57,473 nucleotides of DNA from Clostridia bacterium (GTDB lineage Bacteria > Bacillota > Clostridia > Christensenellales > Pumilibacteraceae), in NCBI GenBank assembly GCA_022791055.1, contig JAAVYI010000040.1, forward strand, positions 1 to 57,473, written 5' to 3'. Positions 24,855 to 33,797 of the stretch are shown one piece after another. The notes under the pieces are model-generated. The model was not told the DNA's origin, ran no database searches, and saw nothing but the letters and a program-made list of their open reading frames with translations. The number at the start of each line of letters is the position of its first letter. The first letter of the stretch is position 1. The translations under genes were made by a program, and so were the position numbers.

Positions 24855-25831
24855 TGAACGAAAGCAAAGACAAGTATATCGATCTGATCGAAAAATCGGC
24901 GGCGTACCGATTGTTGAAGCGCGACGCGGCCGGACGGACCGGTCACGCCTATTTGCTGGTTTCGCCCGACCGCATGGCGCTCGACGTGCTGGCCGATCTG
25001 TTTTTGGCCGCGTGTATCGGCGGCGACGACGCCTATCGCCGCGTGACGGCCGGCACGGTCGCCGACGTGTTGCGCTTGCCCGAAGAGGGCGAAAAGGTGC
25101 TGGTTCGAGACATCGATTATCTGACCGAAACCGCCTATATCACGCCGGCCGAGGGCGATCGAAAGTTTTACGTCGTTTCCTACGGCGAGACGATGAACGA
25201 GGCGGCGCAGAACAAGCTGTTGAAGACGCTGGAAGAACCGCCGGCCGTCACCAATATCATTGTCAAAACGGCGTCGCTCGACGCCATGCTGCCGACGGTG
25301 CGTTCTCGGTGCCGCGTGGTCGAGCTGAAAAGTTTTTCCGAACAGGCGATTGCCGACGCGCTCAAAAAATATTATCCCGCCGACGCGCGTTTGGCGCTAG
25401 CCGCGGCGGCCAGTCGCGGCTCGATCGCCGAGGCCGAACGGCTGATCGCCGACGACGGGCATGTCAAGCTGTTCGAGCAAACGGTCGACATGCTCAAATA
25501 TATGCGCCGCTCGTCCGAGACGGTCAAGTACGCCGGGCGGATCTTGGCGCGCAAGGACGACGTGGCCGACGTCATCGAGTATATCGAGATCGTTTTGCGC
25601 GACTGTCTCGCCGTGCAAGCCGGCCGCCCCGAACTTGCGGTGTATCCGTCGGGCTTAAACGACACGCGCACGATCGCCGCCGACTATACGACCGAAGCGA
25701 TTTTGGGCATCATGCCGGTGCTTGCGGCCGCGCGCGCGCGATTGAAGCTCAACGGCAACGTCGCCGGCACGGTCGACGAACTGCTGTTTGCCATTTTGGA
25801 AATCAAGTTTAAAAACGCCGCCGCGAAGTAG
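24854..25831 (+). CDS. holB: DNA polymerase III delta' subunit (HolB), degenerate P-loop form
   Basis: Delta' is a non-ATPase member of the clamp loader. The 325-residue product has the family core NEAAQNKLLKTLEEPPAVT, the S-R-C motif (TVRSRCRVVEL) that supplies an arginine finger to the neighbouring subunit, and the usual three-domain length. At the N-terminus GHAYLLVSPDRMALD stands where other homologues have a P-loop-like GPxGxGKT, so no nucleotide site remains. The zinc-binding cysteines seen in many delta' proteins are also missing. The ATG at 24854 overlaps the darA stop (TGATG). The following ricT gene keeps the Bacillus order. Confidence 0.92.
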   Translation: MNESKDKYIDLIEKSAAYRLLKRDAAGRTGHAYLLVSPDRMALDVLADLFLAACIGGDDAYRRVTAGTVADVLRLPEEGEKVLVRDIDYLTETAYITPAEGDRKFYVVSYGETMNEAAQNKLLKTLEEPPAVTNIIVKTASLDAMLPTVRSRCRVVELKSFSEQAIADALKKYYPADARLALAAAASRGSIAEAERLIADDGHVKLFEQTVDMLKYMRRSSETVKYAGRILARKDDVADVIEYIEIVLRDCLAVQAGRPELAVYPSGLNDTRTIAADYTTEAILGIMPVLAAARARLKLNGNVAGTVDELLFAILEIKFKNAAAK

Positions 25832-25858
25832 CGGATAACGGCGAGGAGGGTATTGTCA

Positions 25859-26731
25859 ATGCCGAAAGTAGTGGGAATCAAATTCAAGACGCCCAAAACA
25901 TATTGGTTTGAGGCGGGCGATTACGAGTACACGCCCGATTGCGGCGTCATTGTCGAGACGGCCAAAGGTGTCGAATACGGCACATGCAGTATGCTGCCGC
26001 AGGAAATGGACGCCCAAAAGATCACGACCAAGCTCAAGCCGATCGTGCGTCTGGCCGACGAAAAGGACGAGGCGCAGCGCAAGCGCAATCTCGAGTTGCA
26101 GCCGAAAACCCGCGCCCGCGCGGCCGAACTGATCGCGGCATCGGGGCTGGATATGAAAATGGTCGACTGCGAGTATACGTTCGACGGCGCCAAGCTGGTC
26201 ATCTACTTTACCGCCGATAACCGCGTCGACTTCCGCGATTTGGTGCGTACCTTAGCGCGCGAATTTCATGTGCGGATCGAACTTAGGCAAATCGGCGCGC
26301 GCGACGAGTGCGCCTTAAAAGGCGGGATCGCTCCCTGCGGACGGGCTTGCTGCTGTTCCGACCACATGCCCGACTTTGCGCACGTCACCATTAAAATGGC
26401 CAAGAATCAAAATCTGTCGTTAAACCCCGGCAAGATCAGCGGCTTGTGCGGCCGCCTGATGTGCTGTCTGGCATACGAAAACGACCACTATGTCGAGACC
26501 AACAAGCGTATGCCGAAAATCGGATCGACGGTCACACTCAAGGACGGCACGCCGGCGACCTGTATCGCCGTCAACCAACTCAAGGAAACGGTGCGCGTCA
26601 AGGTGGAAAAGGAAAACGCGATCGAGCTTTCCGACCTGCCGCTTGCCGAAGTGCGCTTTAAAGGCCGCGGCAACGCCGCCGAACCGGTCGAAGAGGACAC
26701 GCCTGCGGAAGTCAAGAACTTAGAGGACTAA
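25859..26731 (+). CDS. ricT: RicT/YaaT (PSP1 domain protein)
   Basis: In B. subtilis RicT works with RicA and RicF as an iron-sulfur-bearing complex that directs RNase Y maturation of mRNAs and influences competence, biofilm and sporulation. The 290-residue product has the PSP1 domain with the cysteine-rich stretch ALKGGIAPCGRACCC and GLCGRLMCCLAYE, the residues that hold the cluster. The ATG at 25859 was preferred to the TTG six bases earlier because GAGGAGGG at 25843-25850 is correctly spaced only for the ATG. It closes the coupled run begun at 22231; repeat R3 follows. Confidence 0.95.
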   Translation: MPKVVGIKFKTPKTYWFEAGDYEYTPDCGVIVETAKGVEYGTCSMLPQEMDAQKITTKLKPIVRLADEKDEAQRKRNLELQPKTRARAAELIAASGLDMKMVDCEYTFDGAKLVIYFTADNRVDFRDLVRTLAREFHVRIELRQIGARDECALKGGIAPCGRACCCSDHMPDFAHVTIKMAKNQNLSLNPGKISGLCGRLMCCLAYENDHYVETNKRMPKIGSTVTLKDGTPATCIAVNQLKETVRVKVEKENAIELSDLPLAEVRFKGRGNAAEPVEEDTPAEVKNLED

Positions 26732-26734
26732 AGA

Positions 26735-27000
26735 GGAAGTTAATTTTTAAAGGCGTTAAACGGTCTTTTGCGGTCTAAAGGATTGCTTTTCTTTTGAAAA
26801 AGAGAGCAAAAACTCCGGCCTTTTGGCGGCAAAAGGCCGGGGAAACGGTTTTCGTTCTTTTTCAAAAGGAAAGTATCCTTTGTGCAAAAAGCGTGACTAT
26901 TGTTTTGCATTCTTTTTCTAAAAGATTTTGTTCCCTTTTGGCGGCAAAAGGCCGGAGATGCGTTTTGCGGACTTTTTCAAAAGGATTATGCGCCGTGTGT
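26735..27000. repeat. Composite palindromic intergenic repeat, copy R3 (D modules only)
   Basis: The 396-base gap between ricT and the ferredoxin gene carries two D hairpins: CCGGCCTTTTGGCGGC then AAAAGGCCGG (26815-26840) and CCTTTTGGCGGCAAAAGG (26934-26951). They are separated by T/A-rich blocks with small CTTTT/AAAAG inversions. Modules A, B and C are absent. The first D hairpin, with its 11-base arms, could terminate the ricT transcript. No gene is supported in this gap. Confidence 0.8.
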
Positions 27001-27066
27001 CGGTGTTCATTCTTTTATAAAAATGCACTTTCTGGCGGGTTTCGATAAATTTACGCTTTAAAATCA

Positions 27067-27095
27067 TTTACAATTTCGACGGCGTGTGTTATACT
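27067..27095 (+). promoter_or_regulatory. SigA-type promoter of the ferredoxin gene
   Basis: TTTACA at 27067-27072, 17 bases, TATACT at 27090-27095, then AAAAGGAGAG before the ATG at 27128. Confidence 0.88.
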
Positions 27096-27127
27096 GTATA
27101 CAAGTTCAAAAAAGGAGAGTTAGGAAA

Positions 27128-27298
27128 ATGGCACACGTAATCAGTGACGAATGTATCAGCTGCGGATCGTGCGAGTCGCAATGCCCGGTTTCGGCAATCA
27201 GCCAGGGCGCGGACCACTACGAGATCAACGCAGACGAGTGTATCGATTGCGGCGCTTGCGCGGCACAATGCCCGGTCAGCGCGATTTCGGAGAAGTAA
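27128..27298 (+). CDS. 2[4Fe-4S] ferredoxin, clostridial type
   Basis: A 56-residue electron carrier with two intact cluster motifs, CISCGSCESQCP and CIDCGACAAQCP, each giving three cysteines to one cluster and the last to the other. The internal two-fold symmetry and length are those of the small clostridial ferredoxins used by pyruvate:ferredoxin oxidoreductase and hydrogenases. The start at 27128 follows AAAAGGAG; the earlier in-frame ATG overlaps the promoter region. It is monocistronic, between its own promoter and a strong terminator. Confidence 0.97.
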   Translation: MAHVISDECISCGSCESQCPVSAISQGADHYEINADECIDCGACAAQCPVSAISEK

Positions 27299-27312
27299 CT
27301 TTTTCAAAACGC

Positions 27313-27355
27313 AAAAAAGAAAGCCTGTTGTTTTTACAGCGGGCTTTCTTTTTTT
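27313..27355. terminator. Bidirectional terminator between ferredoxin and AraC genes
   Basis: AAAAAAGAAAGCCTGTTG pairs with CAGCGGGCTTTCTTTTTTT around a TTTTTA loop. Runs of A and T on both sides let it stop both convergent transcripts. Confidence 0.92.
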
Positions 27356-27406
27356 GTGCGCGCATATTCGACGGATAAAAGCAATCGATTCCCGTCGCGG
27401 GTTCCT

Positions 27407-28153
27407 TTATATGTCGCGATTTAAAAAGGTGAATTTTTGATATTGCGAGGGCGTGCAAGACGTGCGTTTTTTGAACAGGCGCGAAAAGTAATTGTAGTCG
27501 TCGAAACGCAAGCGTTCGGAAACCTTGGCGAGCGGCATTCCTTCGATGATCAGTTTTTTAGCCTCTTTCATTTTTTCGTCGATGGCATAGTCGATGATCG
27601 ATTTGCCCGTTTCCCGACGGAAAACGGCCGCGCAGTAGGGTGGGGAGAACAGCACGCTTTTGCTGACGCTTTCCAAGCTGATACGGTCGTACAAATGCGC
27701 GGCCACGTAATTTTTGATTTGCAAGGTCAGCGGACTGAGTACCGGGGTATGCAAATTGACGGCCAGTTGTTTAAGTAAGCATTGCAAGATCAGCGTCAAG
27801 CGTTCGCTGTCATCGTTCATTTGGGCGTGTATTTCGTCGCAAGCCGAAAGCAACAGCCGTATCTCGTTGGTGACGCCGCCGACGATATGCGTCGGCAAAG
27901 CAAACGGCGGATCGTCGGCCTCTTTGTAAAAGTTAAAACTGACGTAGTCGGAATTTTCGCAGCGGTTGCGCAGTCGCGTAGAGCCTTCCCGCACGCAAAG
28001 CACGTCGCCGCTTTTCAAAGAGACGGATTTTTGATCGACCGTGTATGCCAAAGAACCGCTCAATAAAAAGGTCAGTTCGGTAAAACAAATTTTTCTGCAC
28101 GGAATGGCGTCAATGCCGGTATGTCGATTGTGTTTGAAGTAGAATAGGTGCAT
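27407..28153 (-). CDS. AraC-family transcriptional regulator of glycan locus 2
   Basis: The 248-residue product has an N-terminal cupin-like sensor (about residues 15-110, FTELTFLLSGSLAYTV, SLKSGDVLCVREGSTRL) and a C-terminal double helix-turn-helix (ISLESVSKSVLFSPPYCAAVF and AKVSERLRFDDYNYFSRLF). The start at 28153 was chosen for GGGAG ten bases upstream; the frame is open to 28234 but without a ribosome site. It is transcribed away from the GH2 operon, the standard arrangement for a regulator of that operon. An inverted repeat (28182-28229) lies in its leader. Confidence 0.9.
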   Translation of the reverse strand: MHLFYFKHNRHTGIDAIPCRKICFTELTFLLSGSLAYTVDQKSVSLKSGDVLCVREGSTRLRNRCENSDYVSFNFYKEADDPPFALPTHIVGGVTNEIRLLLSACDEIHAQMNDDSERLTLILQCLLKQLAVNLHTPVLSPLTLQIKNYVAAHLYDRISLESVSKSVLFSPPYCAAVFRRETGKSIIDYAIDEKMKEAKKLIIEGMPLAKVSERLRFDDYNYFSRLFKKRTSCTPSQYQKFTFLNRDI

Positions 28154-28181
28154 GATGGTAAAACTCCCGATCGTTTGTTTT

Positions 28182-28229
28182 AGTCGGCCTGCGCTTAGTA
28201 TGCGGCAAAACGGCGCAGGACGGCCGACT
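28182..28229. promoter_or_regulatory. Inverted repeat in the leader of the AraC gene
   Basis: AGTCGGCC (28182-28189) and GGCCGACT (28222-28229) are perfect complements, with an inner TGCGC/GCGCA pair offset by four bases. It could be an operator half-site pair or an mRNA hairpin. It lies 30 bases upstream of the AraC start codon. Confidence 0.5.
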
Positions 28230-28286
28230 GACACGGCGATACAATAAGATAATGCTAATATTGGGCGATATAAGTCGGATAGTGTA

Positions 28287-28314
28287 TTGTTTTTATGCTA
28301 TTTTGTGCTATAAT
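28287..28314 (+). promoter_or_regulatory. Promoter of glycan locus 2
   Basis: TTGTTT at 28287-28292, 16 bases, TATAAT at 28309-28314. A GGGAGGTGAG ribosome site precedes the GH2 ATG at 28377. Confidence 0.75.
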
Positions 28315-28376
28315 TATATCGTAAAACAAGCAAACGGTCAAGTAAAAACGACGAAGTAAGGTCGGGAGGTGAGCCA

Positions 28377-30092
28377 ATGACGATAAAAACGGATACACAT
28401 CCTTGTCCGCAGTTCAAACGGACGAATTACACAAGTTTGAACGGCGTATGGCGATTCGAGTCGGTCGGCGATAAAAAACTGTCGGCGGAGATCGTCGTTC
28501 CGTTTTGTCCCGAATCGGCTTTGTCGGGGATCGGCGAGACCGACTTTTTGACGGACTGCGTATATTCGCGCACGATCGAGATTGCGCCCGAAGATTTAAA
28601 TGGGCGGCTGGCGCTGCATTTCGGCGCAGTCGACTACATCGCCGAAGTGTTTGTCAACGGACATTTCGTTTGCCGACACCAAGGCGGGTATACGCCGTTC
28701 GAGGCGGACATCGCGCCGTTTGCGCACGCGGGGCAAAATCGTTTGGAAGTGCGCGTACATGACGACGCGCGCGAAAACACGGCCAGCGGCAAGCAGTCGG
28801 CCAAACAACAGTCTTACGGTTGTTTTTACACGCGAACGACGGGGATTTGGCAGTCGGTTTGGCTGGAGAGAACACCCCGAAACTATCTACGGTCGGTACG
28901 CTTTTTCCCCGACGTTTCGCGTTGCGCGGTCGACGTCGAGTTGGTGGCAGAGGGCGGCGGAACGGCGCAGATCGCGGTCTTTTACGACGGCCGCGAAGTG
29001 GGGCGTGCTGCGGGCGAAGTCGGGTATCGCCGCACATTTCGCATCGCTTTAGAAGAAGCGCATTTGTGGGAAGTCGGCAACGGCAGGCTGTACACGGTTT
29101 CGATTGCGCTCGACGACGACCGTGTGGAAAGCTATTTCGGGTTGCGGGAAGTGCGGTTCGACGGGCGCAGGTTTCTATTGAACGGCAAAAGCGTGTTTCA
29201 AAGACTGGTGCTCGACCAAGGCTATTATCCCGACGGCGTGTATACGCCCGCAGACGACGAGGCCATGATCCGCGACATTCGTTTGGGGCTGGAACTGGGC
29301 TTTAACGGCGCGCGGCTACACCAAAAGCTATTCGACCCGCGGTATTTGTACCACTGCGACCGCATGGGCTATATGGTGTGGGGCGAATACCCGAGCTGGG
29401 GCGTCGAAACCGAAAATGCGGACGCGCTGGGACAGTTTATCGCGGAATGGATCGAGGCGGTCGCGCGCGACTGCAACCATCCGTCGATCGTGACTTGGTG
29501 TCCGATCAACGAGGCGTGGGAGAATCTCGACGACAATCGACGCGTGCGTGATCCGCGGTTTGTCGAAAGCGTCTACCACGTGACAAAAACGCTCGATCCG
29601 ACGCGGCCTTGCGTCGACACGAGCGGCGGCTATCACGGCCGCTATACCGACATTTTCGACGTGCATTGCTATTACGAGCCGGAAAGATTCGTCGAACAGA
29701 TCGAGGCGATCGCCAAGCGCGACGAACTGACCATGGAAAAGACCTATGCGCCCGACTTTGCCGAAGAGAACATTATATACGATAAAAAACAGCCGATCCA
29801 CGTCAGCGAATACGGCGGCGTAGCCTACGGACACGCCGGCAAAGGGTGGGGATATAAAACGGCCGAAAGCGAAGAGGCGTTCGTCGAGAAGTATATCGAG
29901 ACCACACAGGCAATATTGGCGTGCGACAAAATCTGCGGCATGTGCTATACGCAGTTGTACGACGTGGAACAGGAACAGAACGGATTATATACGTTCGACC
30001 GCAAGGCTAAGCTGCGTGAGGCGGCTGTCAAACGCATACGCGACTGTAATTGCACGGTCGCGGCGATCGAAAAGCGCGAGGCGTCGGTATGA
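28377..30092 (+). CDS. GH2 glycosidase (beta-galactosidase/beta-glucuronidase family)
   Basis: The 571-residue product has the GH2 layout: an N-terminal jelly-roll sugar-binding domain (residues about 10-165, with TGIWQSVWLE at its end), an Ig-like domain (about 170-260) and a TIM barrel. The acid/base Glu379 sits in WCPINEAWEN and the nucleophile Glu478 in HVSEYGG. It is shorter than LacZ and has no domains after the barrel, as in compact beta-glucuronidase/galactosidase forms. It lacks a signal peptide, so it acts on imported sugar. It overlaps the SGNH hydrolase gene by four bases. Beta-galactoside, beta-glucuronide or another beta-linked sugar is possible. Confidence 0.9.
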   Translation: MTIKTDTHPCPQFKRTNYTSLNGVWRFESVGDKKLSAEIVVPFCPESALSGIGETDFLTDCVYSRTIEIAPEDLNGRLALHFGAVDYIAEVFVNGHFVCRHQGGYTPFEADIAPFAHAGQNRLEVRVHDDARENTASGKQSAKQQSYGCFYTRTTGIWQSVWLERTPRNYLRSVRFFPDVSRCAVDVELVAEGGGTAQIAVFYDGREVGRAAGEVGYRRTFRIALEEAHLWEVGNGRLYTVSIALDDDRVESYFGLREVRFDGRRFLLNGKSVFQRLVLDQGYYPDGVYTPADDEAMIRDIRLGLELGFNGARLHQKLFDPRYLYHCDRMGYMVWGEYPSWGVETENADALGQFIAEWIEAVARDCNHPSIVTWCPINEAWENLDDNRRVRDPRFVESVYHVTKTLDPTRPCVDTSGGYHGRYTDIFDVHCYYEPERFVEQIEAIAKRDELTMEKTYAPDFAEENIIYDKKQPIHVSEYGGVAYGHAGKGWGYKTAESEEAFVEKYIETTQAILACDKICGMCYTQLYDVEQEQNGLYTFDRKAKLREAAVKRIRDCNCTVAAIEKREASV

Positions 30093-31111
30093 TCTACAAC
30101 GGTTACGAACTTTTCAACGTCGCGGAGACGATCGAACGGGCGGACGGCTTTATCGTACTGCGGCGGTATCCCGAAAGCGTGGTCACGCGTATGTCCGTGC
30201 CGGAGTTCGACGAACGCGGCAACCAAATCGCCGAACATATCGGACACCGCACGATCGCGCGGGCGAGCGTCGGCGTCGAGGTGCGCTTTGTGTCCGACAG
30301 CGATCGGATCGGGTTTACCGTCGATTGCGAGCAATCGGCGTCCGTTGCCGTATATTCGGGCGACTGGCAGGTCGCGTTTTACACGACGGAAGGCGGCAAA
30401 CGGGACTTACAGGCGGCTCGTCACGGCAATATGCACGGCGTAAGCGCGCAAGCGTGCAACCGTTTTTCGCCCAAACTTTGGCGCATTGCGATCACGGCGG
30501 GCGCGCCCGTTGCGATCAAAGTCGATCCGGTTGACCGCCGCGCGCCTACGGCCGCCGATCTGCCGGCGGTCACGGCGCTCGCCTACGGAACGTCGATCAC
30601 GCAGGGCGTCGGCACGCCGCTCGTCGGGTTCGGGTATATCGACGTTGCCGCCCGTATACTGGGGTGGCAGGTCAAGAATAAGGCGATCGGCGGCGGCTGT
30701 TTTTGCGAGACGGCCGTGCAAGATTACCTGTGCGGCGAGGCTTTCGACGTCGGCTATTTCGAACTTGCGACCAACATCGCCAATCGCCCGTATGATGTGA
30801 TCGACGCGCGCGTGGGCAGGCTGATCGACACGGTGTGCCGAACATTTCCCGACAAAAAGCTGTACTTCATGACGCCTGTCAAGGGTATGAGCGACGTCAG
30901 CGCGACCGCGCCCGACTACCGCGGTTACTTTGCCAATGCAAAGCGCATCATAACAGAGCATACACGGCCGTTTGCCAACGCCGTTTTGCTCGACGGCCAT
31001 GCGCTCGTCGGCAAGGACTATTATTTGTCGCACGACATTTTGCACCCGTCGGCATTCGGGCATGTGATGATGGGTGCGCAACTTGCCGAAATGATCGCAA
31101 GTTCGTTTTAA
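30089..31111 (+). CDS. SGNH/GDSL-family hydrolase, probable carbohydrate esterase
   Basis: A 340-residue protein with an N-terminal beta-sandwich (about residues 1-150) and a C-terminal SGNH hydrolase domain. Block I reads AYGTSITQG with Ser169 as the expected nucleophile. The C-terminal block has Asp316 and His319 in DILHPSAFGH, completing the catalytic triad. Such two-domain proteins are often acetyl esterases acting on sugars. There is no signal peptide, so it likely removes acetyl groups from oligosaccharide inside the cell. It is translationally coupled to the GH2 gene (ATGA overlap), which suggests the two act on the same imported sugar. Confidence 0.85.
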   Translation: MIYNGYELFNVAETIERADGFIVLRRYPESVVTRMSVPEFDERGNQIAEHIGHRTIARASVGVEVRFVSDSDRIGFTVDCEQSASVAVYSGDWQVAFYTTEGGKRDLQAARHGNMHGVSAQACNRFSPKLWRIAITAGAPVAIKVDPVDRRAPTAADLPAVTALAYGTSITQGVGTPLVGFGYIDVAARILGWQVKNKAIGGGCFCETAVQDYLCGEAFDVGYFELATNIANRPYDVIDARVGRLIDTVCRTFPDKKLYFMTPVKGMSDVSATAPDYRGYFANAKRIITEHTRPFANAVLLDGHALVGKDYYLSHDILHPSAFGHVMMGAQLAEMIASSF

Positions 31112-31165
31112 TCGTCCGAAACGCAATCGCATTGCGGGAATACCAATCCGGAAAAGGAGGAAATC

Positions 31166-32866
31166 ATGAAAAAGATTTTGACAAGTTTGTTGGCGCTGGT
31201 GTGCGCGCTCGCCATGTTGACGGGTTGCGGCAATTTACGGCCCAATGACGACGACAAGTGGGACGAGGATCTCGATCCGTCCAAAACGCAACTGTATGTG
31301 TCCAACCTCAAGGGCGGCATCGGCCACGACTGGCTGTACAACGTCAAAAAACGTTTCGAGGCTGCGTATGCCGACCATTCGTTCGAGGACGGCAAAACGG
31401 GCGTTCAGGTAGTCGTCGATACCGACAACGCCGTCAACGGCGCGTGGCTGATCTTGCCGACGTCCGAATGGGAGGTGTTCTTCAGCGAGAACGTCCCGTT
31501 TAACGACTATGCGTCGCAGGGACAGCTTTTGGACATATCCGACGTAGTCAAAGCGCCTGCGTTCGGCGAGAGCGCACCGATCGAGAATAAGCTCGACGCT
31601 ACGCAAAAATCGGCGTTGACCGCCATGGACGGCAAGTATTACGCATTGCCGCACTACGAGGCCTACCGCGGACTTTCTTATAATGTTGCGGTGTTCGAAG
31701 AATACAGGTTGTATTTGGCCGACGACCGCGACAACGGCAACAACGGTTTTATCATTCGCAGTACCGACAAGCGTTCGGCAGGGCCAAACGGCGAGTACGG
31801 CGATTACGACGACGGTCTGCCGGCTACGGTCGACGAATTTTTCAAGCTGTGCGACCAAATGGTGCAGGTCGGCGTGACGCCGTTCGTCTGGCCGGGCGCC
31901 GTGGCATCGTATTCCGAATATATTGTCGACGCGTTTGCGCAAGCGTTTATCGGCGCGGAAGAAATGCGCTATAATTTCACGTTCGACAGCGGCGAAAAAA
32001 CGACCGAAATCATCACCGGCTTCGACGGCGACACGCCGATCACCGAACGGATCGCCGTGACCAACGAAAACGGGTATCTTTTGCGGCAGCAATCGGGCAA
32101 GTACTACGGCTATGCGGTGTTTGAAAAGATTATGAAGAACGTCGACAAGTACGTGTACTCGCTGGCGGGTACGGGCAACACGACGTTTACGCACTACGAT
32201 TCGCAAGAAGAATTTCTTTTGGGCGAGTTTGAAAACAAGCCGATCGGCATGATCTCGGACGGCAACTATTGGTGGAACGAGGCGCAAGTCTCCGGCGCGT
32301 ATCAGCGCAGCGTCAACCAGTTCGGCGACCGCGCCAAGGCCGAAAACCGTCGGTTCGCTTGGATGCCCGTACCCGGGGTGTGGAGCGCTACGGCAGGGCA
32401 GACGCCCAAGACCGAACTGGTGATGAAAGACCCGATGAAATCGTATTGCTTTGTCAACGGCAACATCGCCGATAAACCCGCCAAGGTGGCTGCGGCAAAA
32501 GCGTTCGTAAGTTTTTGTTACAGCGATACGTCGTTACAGGAGTTCACCGTGACGACCGGCGTTGCCAAGGGACTCGAATACGAACTGACCGACGAGCAGT
32601 TCAACGCGCTCCATTCGTATGGCCGCAGTTGCTGGACGTTGCGTAAAGCCGGCGAGGTGGTGCGCTATAACAGCGCCAACCGTCTGTTCATGGAAAACGA
32701 GCAAGCGTTCTCTGCGTATTTGCATCGGTCGACGGTGTCGGGGCAGACGTATCAAACGCCGTTTACTGCCTTCCGCGACGGCGTGTCGGCCAAGGATTAC
32801 TTCAGCGGGAATTGGATCTCTCGGAGCGACTGGAATAGAGACTATTCCGACTATTTTGCCGTATGA
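31166..32866 (+). CDS. Sugar ABC transporter substrate-binding lipoprotein, large form
   Basis: A 566-residue lipoprotein (lipobox AMLTGC, Cys21) of the family 1 solute-binding superfamily. The mature part includes VKKRFEAAYADHSFEDGKTG, split here as VKKRFEAAYA and DHSFEDGKTG, and a long C-terminal lobe ending in a NWISRSDWNRDYSDYF segment. It is about 100 residues longer than the locus 1 binding protein and not closely similar to it, so the two importers probably serve different sugars. A strong AAAAGGAGG site precedes the ATG. Its stop codon overlaps the first permease gene. As in locus 1, no ATPase is encoded with it. Confidence 0.88.
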   Translation: MKKILTSLLALVCALAMLTGCGNLRPNDDDKWDEDLDPSKTQLYVSNLKGGIGHDWLYNVKKRFEAAYADHSFEDGKTGVQVVVDTDNAVNGAWLILPTSEWEVFFSENVPFNDYASQGQLLDISDVVKAPAFGESAPIENKLDATQKSALTAMDGKYYALPHYEAYRGLSYNVAVFEEYRLYLADDRDNGNNGFIIRSTDKRSAGPNGEYGDYDDGLPATVDEFFKLCDQMVQVGVTPFVWPGAVASYSEYIVDAFAQAFIGAEEMRYNFTFDSGEKTTEIITGFDGDTPITERIAVTNENGYLLRQQSGKYYGYAVFEKIMKNVDKYVYSLAGTGNTTFTHYDSQEEFLLGEFENKPIGMISDGNYWWNEAQVSGAYQRSVNQFGDRAKAENRRFAWMPVPGVWSATAGQTPKTELVMKDPMKSYCFVNGNIADKPAKVAAAKAFVSFCYSDTSLQEFTVTTGVAKGLEYELTDEQFNALHSYGRSCWTLRKAGEVVRYNSANRLFMENEQAFSAYLHRSTVSGQTYQTPFTAFRDGVSAKDYFSGNWISRSDWNRDYSDYFAV

Positions 32867-33786
32867 TCGATATGCGTAATAAGAAAAAGGGGAAGATCGG
32901 CGGTCGGTCGAAAATGGTGTTTTACGTCTGTATGATGGCGCTCCCCTTATTGCAATTCGTTTTGCTGTGGCTGTGCGTCAACATCAATTCGATATTTCTG
33001 GCCTTTCAGCGGTACGATTACGACGCGGGCGCGTATGTTTGGAACGCGTTCGACAACTTCAAAACGGTGTTTTCCGATTTTGTCCGCGTGCCGTTCTACG
33101 CCGCGTCGCTGCGCAATACGGTGGTCATCTACCTGATCGGCTTGGTCGTCGGCACGCCGCTCTCGGTGCTGTTCTCCTTCTATCTGTACAAGAAAATGCC
33201 ACTGCACGGCTTGTTCAAAACCATTCTGTTCGTGCCGCACATACTCAGCGCGCTCATCATGGTCGTGCTATTCAAGTATTTTGTAGACCGCGCCGTTCCC
33301 ACATTGGTCGAACTGATGACGGGAAAAACGATCAACGGCTTGTTGGCCAATCCCAAGACCACGCTCGCGACCATTATCTTCTATAATGTTTGGACGGGAT
33401 TCGGCACGAGTACGGTGATGTACAGCAGCACGATGGCGGGCATTTCCGATTCGGTCGTCGAGGCGGCCAAGCTCGACGGCATCACCCCGATGAAAGAATT
33501 GTTGCACATTACCATCCCTATGATCTGGCCGACGTTCGCCACCTTTGTGGTGGTCGGGTTTGCGGGGCTGTTTATGAACCAAGCCGCTTTATACAACTTC
33601 TACGGCAACGATGCGGAGTACCGCCTGTATACGTTCGGCTATTACTTTTACGTGTCGATGCGCACGTCGTCGATCAGCCAGTACCCGTATTTGGCGGCGC
33701 TCGGCCTGATCTTGACGGCCGTCGCCTTGCCGCTTACGTTGGGACTGCGCAAACTGATGGATCGCTTGGGTCCTAAGACGATATAA
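32863..33786 (+). CDS. Sugar ABC transporter permease, first subunit of locus 2
   Basis: The 307-residue product has six membrane segments and the EAA loop EAAKLDGITPMKELLHITIP, the ATPase contact of carbohydrate importers. The ATG at 32863 overlaps the stop codon of the binding protein; a second ATG nine bases on is also possible. It is the MalF/LplB-like partner. The energising ATPase is not in the window. Confidence 0.92.
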   Translation: MIDMRNKKKGKIGGRSKMVFYVCMMALPLLQFVLLWLCVNINSIFLAFQRYDYDAGAYVWNAFDNFKTVFSDFVRVPFYAASLRNTVVIYLIGLVVGTPLSVLFSFYLYKKMPLHGLFKTILFVPHILSALIMVVLFKYFVDRAVPTLVELMTGKTINGLLANPKTTLATIIFYNVWTGFGTSTVMYSSTMAGISDSVVEAAKLDGITPMKELLHITIPMIWPTFATFVVVGFAGLFMNQAALYNFYGNDAEYRLYTFGYYFYVSMRTSSISQYPYLAALGLILTAVALPLTLGLRKLMDRLGPKTI

Positions 33787-33797
33787 AGGAGGCGAAC

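Noticed and set aside
26794..27048. Plus-strand frame of 84 codons before the ferredoxin gene
   Set aside because: It lies in repeat R3 and its Lys/Phe-rich peptide comes from the CTTTT/AAAAG inversions.
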